A stretch of DNA of 64,000 nucleotides from NCBI RefSeq assembly GCF_963583255.1, contig NC_084805.1, forward strand, positions 13,299,375-13,363,374. The letters run 5' to 3'. A model generated the notes under the pieces. That model ran no database searches, was not told where the DNA came from, and saw only the letters and a program-made list of their open reading frames with translations. The stretch is from Pyrus communis. Its lineage: Eukaryota; Streptophyta; Magnoliopsida; Rosales; Rosaceae. Positions 57,245 to 64,000 of the stretch are shown here, piece by piece. Position 1 is the first letter of the stretch, and every line of letters starts with the position of its first letter. Made by a program: the position numbers and the translations under genes.

Positions 57245-57437
57245 ATTTAAAGTATAAACTTAAAACTAATAAATTATTGAGGGGGCTGTGTTTAGCCCAT
57301 TTGGTTGGAGATGATATATGAGTATAGTATGATACTGTTCATTTAAAGTATAAACTTAAAACTAATAAATTATTGAGGGTGCTATGTTTAGCCCCTTCGG
57401 TTAGAGATGATATATGAGTACGGCCTAACACTATTCA
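57245..57437 (+). repeat. Two tandem copies of a 95-bp unit
   Basis: TTTAAAGTATAAACTTAAAA begins each copy, near 57245 and 57342; each contains TAAATTATTGAGGG and GAGATGATATATGAGTA. The copies are about 85-90% alike by eye. They form the right part of the outer repeat described for 54564-55276. Confidence 0.8.
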
Positions 57438-57897
57438 TTTAAAAATATATTTTACTTTTAAGTGTAAGAGACACTTACATATAGAGGATCCCATTTATTA
57501 GACACTTACATGTAGAACAATTTTTCGACGACATGATTTGAAAATTGGAAAATGATTTCAACACACTGTTTATAGGCAATATACGCGAGTATCGTGTTAA
57601 ATTTGATTCAATGTCTTTTTCTTTCCAGGTGCTTGATTATGAGAGTGAAATTGAGATAATGAAACAATCTAAGTGAGAGTCTAGAAAATATATATGTGAA
57701 GGTCTTAATTTGTAAATTGTCAGGTTGGAAGCATAAACTGTTGTATTCTTCTCATGAATGACAATCTAATTTCTAGTATTTTAATATGATTAATACAACC
57801 ATCCTAAATAGCTAACAAACATTTTGTGACATACCTTAATAAGTTTGTTTTTGTTTCAATGTATCGCTCTGTTTAGTATCTTTACTAATGTCTACTT
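57438..57897. other. Intergenic, no gene seen
   Basis: AT-rich spacer. No features recognised. Confidence 0.4.
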
Positions 57898-58725
57898 TGC
57901 GGTTCTCGTGAACTAACAACTTGTTTGGTATCTAATTCTTCTTTAGCAAGACAATTCTTTGAGCGAAACAGGTGCCAGGAGAAATTTTTGTGTTCGGTAA
58001 AAGGACCATGTCATTATGGTCCTTGATTAATGTGTTTCATGGGCGTACAGATGACGTGATTTCCGAGTGAATCCAAAAATTTCATAAGTGCTAGCGCCCA
58101 AAACCATCATAAGATAACTAAAAATCTTCACAAAGAAAAGGAGATCTAGCAACCCCATTCAGATCAAGTAAAACGGAGACTAGCAGCACACCCAAACCCA
58201 AGTCTAGGTTCAAGCAGAGGTATTTTTGTATTTATCGTTTAATTTGAGATGGCTCTATATGTTTTTGGTAACCTGAAGACCTTAAGACCAAAAGAGTAAG
58301 AAGGAAAAAAATTCATTTTCCTAGATTTGAATAAGTTTTCAAGAACCATTTCTCTTTTCAAAGCTTATGCAACAATGAGACGTATCGAAATTACTTGGTT
58401 CTAAACCGGCAAACTCCACATCATGACTTGCCTAACAAGCCTCCAACATCTACTGTTTCGTGGACGGATTGTACGCGTCATCTTCATTCTCGAAATATTA
58501 TGTTATGCTCCGATGTATCGTATCCTCCTACGTTTTAAGTTGTTATTGATCTTTGACCAAGGATTTATAGGCCAAAAACTACAAGAGTAGGTTACCCGGG
58601 CATACATGAAAATCGCACTCATTCTTCAATAAAACTGGGTTCGACATTTTCTACTAAATATACAAAATATTAACACATTTGAGAGCAAGCTTCTAAAGTT
58701 TAGTGCAGAGAGAGAAATGGAACAG
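57898..58725 (+). repeat. Duplicated UGT74 upstream region, copy 3, with start codon only
   Basis: Collinear with 47997-49005. It contains the empty MITE site (GTATCGAAATTACTTGG near 58382) and ends ATGGAACAG at 58717-58725, where UGT sequence gives way to gypsy sequence. The coding body of this UGT copy is gone. Confidence 0.85.
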
Positions 58726-59349
58726 GTGTGGAATGGTTCCAAGGGAGATTTGAAAATCCGGAAAGATGGAGCCTTGTGTTGGACTGAGGTTGGTGAACAA
58801 GTGTTAGTGGGACCATAAATTATCGATACCACTAATACTAACATCCAGTTGATAAAGAGGAACCTGAAGGCGGCACAAGATCGACCGAAGAGCATTGCGG
58901 ATCAACATTCTAGGGATCGTGAGTATAAGATTGGTGATTTTGTCTTCCTGAAGTTGTTGCCCTGGAAAGGTGTGGTTCATTTTGGCAAGCGAGGAAAGTT
59001 GAGTCCTCGATATGTTGGTTCTTACCGAATCACTAAGAGAATTGGTGCGATTGCTTATAGATTGGAGCTACCACTAAAGCTATCACAGATTCACGATGTA
59101 TTTCATGTTTCCATGCTTCAGAAGTATGTACCTAATTTCTCTCACGTCATTCAGCCGGAACCGTTAGAAGTGAGTCAGGATGCAAGTTATGTTGAGAAAC
59201 TTGTGGCGATCATTGACCGACATGATAAAACTCTAAGGAACAAAGTCATTCTATTAGTGAAGGTGTTATGGAGGAACCATGCCGTCGAGGAAGCTACGTG
59301 GGAAACGGAGGAACTGATGAGGAGTCAATATCCGTACTTATTTATTTGA
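58726..59349 (+). pseudogene. Gypsy integrase C-terminus with chromodomain, truncated
   Basis: An open stretch, broken by one stop at 58816, includes WTEVGEQVLVGP, NLKAAQDRPKSIADQHSRD, YKIGDFVFLKLLPWKG, GKLSPRYVGSYRI, IHDVFHVSMLQKY and, at the end, LVKVLWRNHAVEEATWE. These are the integrase GPY/F-like module and the chromodomain of chromoviruses. The 167 codons after 58849 are uninterrupted to the TGA at 59347-59349, but most of the polyprotein is missing. Confidence 0.88.
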
Positions 59350-59391
59350 GATTGTAATTTCAAGGACGAAATTCTTTTAAGGTGGGTAGAT

Positions 59392-61580
59392 TGTGAAACC
59401 CCGTCCCAAATGTAGTGTAGTTTCCTATTGACAGATTTATGAAATTACCTTCTTGCCCTTGAGTTGACCTTGTTTGATCATCTCATTGAAACACGTAACT
59501 TTAAGTTTATTAAATGATTTTTAAAGTACTTATCGCCACAAATGTGTAGGCATAAACATATTCAGATTCAGATTTATAACGAAGATTTTATGTTTGAAAC
59601 GTCGAACATTTTTAGATATTTTCGTATTTCGTCTTTAGTGAACTCGTTTTCTGAGCCACTAAGGCCCACATGTCTTCCCTTTCTTTCCCATCCATGACCC
59701 CCTCCCCTTTTTTTTCTTGTTCTGATTTTTGCAAGGACTATCTCTGTTTCTCTTTCTCACTTTCTCTTCTTCTCTCTATTTCTCCCTGAGCTCTCTCTCA
59801 CTCTCTCTGCAATCTCACTATCCTCTCTCTGAACTCACTCTCACCACAACAATGACCCCAAGACTTGGACGTTGAACCTCAAAACCCAAGCCAAAAACAC
59901 AGCACCTCAACCGTGGCAGTCACGGTGATCACATCCCCAACGAGCTCCAGTGGTTTTTGTGAATTGTCCAATGAAGGTAAACTTTTAGAAACTCTTGGGA
60001 TGTGTTTTAAGAGTATATCAAAGCTTGTTTTAAGTTGTACATACGTGTTAATTGCATAAAATAGCTTGGAGTAGCTTTTCCTAATTTTTTGGCAAGCACC
60101 GCCACTTTTGAGGTATTTTCCAGCCAAACCATAGCGAGTTGGCCGGCGTGCAAGGTATCAATCTCTTCATCTTGTTGAGAACTACAACTTTTGTTTTTGT
60201 TTCAAAATGGACCCCATGCCTTTAGGCCATGCAAGCTTGGGCCTTCGGCCCAAGGAACCCAAGCCCAGGACCTTAGGCCAGGCCCAGGACCTTAGGCCAG
60301 GCCCAGAACCCCAGGCCCAAGCTCAAACCCAGTCAGAACCTAGACCAAGCCAAAGCGTGGGCACACATGAAGGGCTACTGGTGCGTGGTGGCACGTGGGA
60401 GTACCAGAGGTTCCCCCTTATGTTTTTCGATGTCATGAATCCGTTTATGACGTTCGTTTTCTGAAATTCAATCGTTATAGTAGAGTTTTATTAATTGGAC
60501 CATTTATGTGCTTAGGTGCGTTTATTAGCGGTGTTTCCGTCCTTCCTATTTCGCACAGCTCTTCGGCGACGGAGTATCTGTGAGTGAACCTCTTCTAAAA
60601 TGCATATTTTACTATTAGAAATGCATTCATGAAAAGCATGATTTAATGGTTACGTTTTATGAAATGTTTATGAGTAAATTAGATTTACACTTTATGAGAT
60701 ATCATGCTTTACTGAGAATATTTTGGAATACCATACTTTATCAATTTTCATGTTCTTTGCAGTATATATGATGGATGCCTATATACTACAAAAATGTTTT
60801 AAGATATCATGTTTGAGCTACTGAGCTCCGATAAGATATATGTATTATGTTTGGAAATATTATATTCATTGATTTTTGTGCTTATCTAGTGATCATTGTT
60901 CTGCCTATGGGCGATGACACTTATATTGGCTTCGGCCATGCATTGGTAGATGGCTCTAGTCGGAAGATATTATTATTAGCTTCGGCCGGGTGTTTGGTAT
61001 GTGCCTTCGGGCGATCTTGATACCACTATTTAGCACATTATATAAAATATATGTTTTATGAGAGGTTTTATGGCATGTTAGGGTTTTCGGAAAACCTATT
61101 ACATATTATGCTATGAGTTTTCATACACTTTGGGGGTTAGTACGTTGAATAACTGTTTCAATATTATTTAAATGTCAACTTGGTCCACTCATGTTTTGTT
61201 TTGTGCCCCCTCAGGACATAGGAACGAGGCATAGAGCTACGAGGCATTCCCCTACCACTGATAACGTGTCATCTTCTCTGTTTTTGACACTACTTGTAAT
61301 AACACTTTCTGTCACACCTCCAGTTGTATTCTGAATTAGATGTATACTCTGAACCATGTCATGCATTATCACTATCTTTTTATTTGACAGCTAAATATTA
61401 TTATATTATTTTAGTAAGGCTTATATTTGAATATTACATTGTGTAGTTTGCGCGAAATTTATATGCATGTTTCACATGTTCATGGCATATACATTCATTA
61501 AACAATTTGCGTCACCTTCGGGTGTCAGCTAGCACGTGGCCATCCCGTTGTCCCTTGAACATCGGGATCAGGGCGTGTCA
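59392..61580 (+). repeat. 3' LTR of the truncated gypsy element
   Basis: A TG...CA LTR of 2189 bp. Inside, GGCCCAGGACCTTAGGCCA occurs in tandem at 60255-60320, and CT-rich text at 59740-59830 may be a leader. GTGCCCCCTCAGGACA near 61204 has a counterpart in the solo LTR. Small frames (59865-60059, 60207-60464) belong to the LTR and are not genes. Confidence 0.85.
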
Positions 61581-61912
61581 TAGACCACTCAACAAGTTCG
61601 AGAGATGAAGCTCCTGTTGGAAATTCAAAGCAAAATAAATGACAATAGTTACATATTGGTGAAATGGTTGTCTGCACAACCTTCCTTTTTTTTCAACAAC
61701 ATGTGTTTATCTTTGAATGTGCAGCTGCCTTGATTGATTTTGTGTAATGCTAGGTAGACCAAATTTTTTAAACCAAATTTGCAAACTAAATGATTTGGTT
61801 GAGGAGACCAAATTTTCTAAAGCAAATAATGTGTCACCAAAAAAAAAAAAGTACGTTAATCGACACTTAATTAATAATTCAATCATCTACAACCAAAGCA
61901 TTGTTTAGATCA
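61581..61912. other. Spacer with MITE fragment
   Basis: Text at 61745-61910 (AATGCTAGGTAGACCAAATT, TACGTTAATCGACACTTAAT) matches pieces near 36173-36343 and 2880-2910. No gene is seen. Confidence 0.5.
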
Positions 61913-64000
61913 CATGAGCTATGGCAAGTTGTCAGTATTGGGTATGTTGAACCCACTATTGAGCAAGAAGTGGCCTACACTGCATATCCAAAGAACACTT
62001 TCAAGGACATGAATAAAGGACAAGAAAACATTGTATCTTCTATGTCAAGGATTAGAAGATTCAACGTTTGAGAAGGTTGCAGAAGCAACAACCAGCAAGC
62101 AAGTTTGGGACACTCTGAGCACAATTTACAAAGGAGTAGATCGAGTAAAAATAGTCCAGCTTCAATTATTAAGAGCATATTTTGAGGTTGTTCATATGAA
62201 ATAGGGAGAAAATTTTCATACTACTACTCTCGACTACTTGCAGTCATGAATCAAATGAAAAGGAATGGCGAAAAGCTTGACAATGTTTGTGTTATGGAGA
62301 AAATCCTTCGATCCCTCACATCCAACTTTGAGCATGTGGTGACTGCCATTGAAGAATCCAAGGATTTGGAGACGATGAGTGCAAAGGAACTGCTAGGATC
62401 CCTCCTAGCTCATGAGCAATGCATTCAGAAGAATGCAAGCACCACAATGTTAGAGCAAGCTTTGGAGTCAAAGTTGAACATTGACAAACCAAATGGAGGT
62501 CGTGGACAATGGAACTCACATCGTGGGAGTTCATCCAATTGTAGCCAAATACGAGGTCAAAGAAGAGGTCAAGGCTATGCACAAAATCGAGGTTAGTCTT
62601 AAGAGTAGAGATCTGCTTGAGGAAAGGCACATATCCAATGCCACAACTGCAAGGAATATGGACATTATGCCATTAAATGTTCATATAAACATGGTGAGCA
62701 TGTTAACATGGTAGAGTCAAGTGGAAATTCTGGTGAGGAATTTACAGTCTTACTAGCACATCATGATTCCAATAGCGAACAAGATGTTTGGTATTTGGAT
62801 TCTGGTGCAAGTAACCATATACGAAGGAATAAGGAGTTTTTTGCCGAACTCAAAGATGAGGCCTATACATCTATGAGTCTTAGTGACTCCTCAAAGATGC
62901 CAGTTGAAGGTGAGAAAATCAAGATCATCCAGAAAGATGGTAGAGAAAGATACATTTCTGATACCTACTACATACTAGGTATGAAGAGCAACATTCTGAA
63001 CATTGGTCAACTGCTCCAGAAATGATACGTTATACATATAGAGAATATGCTTCTTACTCTCAGGGATGCAAGGAGAAAGCTTATTGGAGGTATTTGAATG
63101 TCAAAGAACCGAATGTTCCCGTTGAATTTTAACACAAAGATTAAAAGTTTCAACATCAGTATGATGGAAGATGAGTCATGGAAATGGCATCTTCAGTTTG
63201 GCCATCTTCATTTTAAGGGCCTAAAGTTGTTGTCAAGTGAAGGAATGGTTCATGGTCTACCCCAGATTGAAGCCACATGCCAACTATGTGAAGGTTACAT
63301 GTTTGGTAAGCAAACACGGCTCTCATTTCATATTGGTGAAGAATAGAGAGCAAAGGCACCATTGTAGTTGGTGCAGACGAATATATATGGTCTGTTAGAT
63401 CCCATGTCATATAGAGGTAATAGATATTTTATTACTTTCATTGATGATTTTAATAGAAAGACGTGGGTTTATTTTCTCAAGGAGAAGTCGGCTGCCTTGA
63501 GAGTTTTCAAGGAGTTTAAGGCACTCACAGATGCTGAAAGCAACCACAAGCTTATGGTTGTGAGATCAGATCGAGGTGGACAATACACCTCCAATGCTTT
63601 CCAAGCATGCTGCAAAGAGCAAGGAATTAGGCATCAACTGACTACTGCCTATACCCCACAACAAAATGGGACAACCAAGAGAAAGAATCAAACCATCATT
63701 GACATGACAAGGTCCATGCTTAAGGAGAACGATTTGCCAAAAAAATTGTGGGCATATGTTGTAGCTTGTTCAATTTATTTGTTGAATCTATGTCCAACAA
63801 AGAGTGTCAAGAAGATAACACCAAAAGAAGCTTGGAGTGGATACAAACTGAATGTTGCACACCTAAGAGTTTTTTAAATCTGTTGCATATGCTCAAGTTC
63901 CAGAAGCCAAAAGGAGGAGGCTCGATGATCGAGGTGATAATTGTGTGTTTGTGGGCTATAGTGAAGAGTCCAAGGCATACAAGCTTTACAACTCACTAAC
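61913..64000 (+). mobile_element. Decayed Ty1/copia element, 5' LTR missing, runs off the window
   Basis: In order: gag (LWQVVSIGYVEP; LRSLTSNFEHVVTAIEES at 62300-62355), a zinc knuckle (CHNCKEYGHYAIKC, about 62638-62680), protease (YLDSGASNHI near 62800), gag-pre-integrase (WKWHLQFGHLHFKGL near 63180) and the integrase core (FITFIDDFNRKTW, VVRSDRGGQYTS, YTPQQNGTTKRKN near 63425-63680). Stops and frame changes occur at about 62070, 62200, 62595, 63025, 63345 and 63877. Reverse transcriptase would follow beyond 64000. No LTR is visible before gag. Not functional. Confidence 0.92.

Larger units (their letters stand above)
58726..61580 (+). mobile_element. 5'-truncated Ty3/gypsy element: pol end plus 3' LTR
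   Basis: It consists of the integrase C-terminal end with a chromodomain (to 59349), a polypurine-like AAGGTGGGTAGA at 59380-59391 and a 3' LTR at 59392-61580 (2189 bp) starting TGTGAAACCCCGTCCC and ending GGGCGTGTCA. The 5' LTR, gag, protease, reverse transcriptase and RNase H are absent. The LTR resembles that of the solo LTR at 41519-44252 at its ends. The left edge joins the first codons of a UGT copy. Confidence 0.88.

Noticed and set aside
59865..60464. Pro/Gln-rich frames (DVEPQNPSQ..., GPEPQAQAQ...)
   Set aside because: They lie in the gypsy 3' LTR; the second comes from a short tandem GGCCCAGG repeat.

Overview
This 64 kb window is plant nuclear DNA: a dicot, probably a woody Rosaceae such as apple or pear (the family is an inference from overall style, not proven). 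It has intron-containing genes with GT-AG borders, AT-rich spacers, long poly-A and CT runs, and a dense mix of plant transposable elements. I see no bacterial genes, CRISPR array or tRNA gene.

Three host genes look intact, all on the + strand. (1) An EGY3-type chloroplast M50 metalloprotease homologue lies at 3267-6525 in six exons (577 aa); its zinc-binding HExxH motif is degenerate. (2) A single-exon SKIP22/FBXO7-like F-box gene lies at 45719-47200 (493 aa). (3) A two-exon UGT74-type glycosyltransferase lies at 53062-54563 (460 aa). A shortened SKIP22-like copy at 16621-17376 (251 aa) is still open.

Region by region. 1-2990: a Cassandra TRIM (604 bp, 5S-rRNA-derived sequence in both LTRs, TSD ATTGC) sits in an older hAT-like remnant, followed by MITE debris and the EGY3 promoter. 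8676-10430: a dead F-box/LRR (FBD-type) gene on the minus strand, split by a 735-bp hAT element with a perfect 8-bp TSD; a second hAT (834 bp, perfect 8-bp TSD) follows directly. 12076-14985: a Mutator-type MITE and a decayed L1 LINE. 14985-23968: a segmental duplication carrying two truncated SKIP22-like copies (A open, B broken); each copy has insertions the other lacks. 25798-28885: a CACTA element with captured pieces of NSF, a V-ATPase c subunit and probably a 3xHMG-box protein. 29853-30821: a third broken SKIP22 copy. 34667-35707: a hAT element with TAGGCGGT subterminal repeats. 36657-40169: a minus-strand TTF/ZMYM1-type hAT transposase pseudogene interrupted by a 1.8-kb LTR-like insertion. 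41519-44252: a 2.7-kb solo LTR with TSD TTTAC. 45419-58725: a SKIP22-UGT74 cluster built by tandem duplication, with one good UGT gene, one UGT pseudogene joined to an RTE LINE tail, and a third UGT promoter joined to a truncated Ty3/gypsy element (58726-61580). 61913 to the end: a decayed Ty1/copia element running off the window.

The genes do not form a pathway. Their shared story is birth and decay by local duplication, with insertions recorded as filled and empty sites inside the window. Coordinates of degenerate elements without TSDs are approximate.
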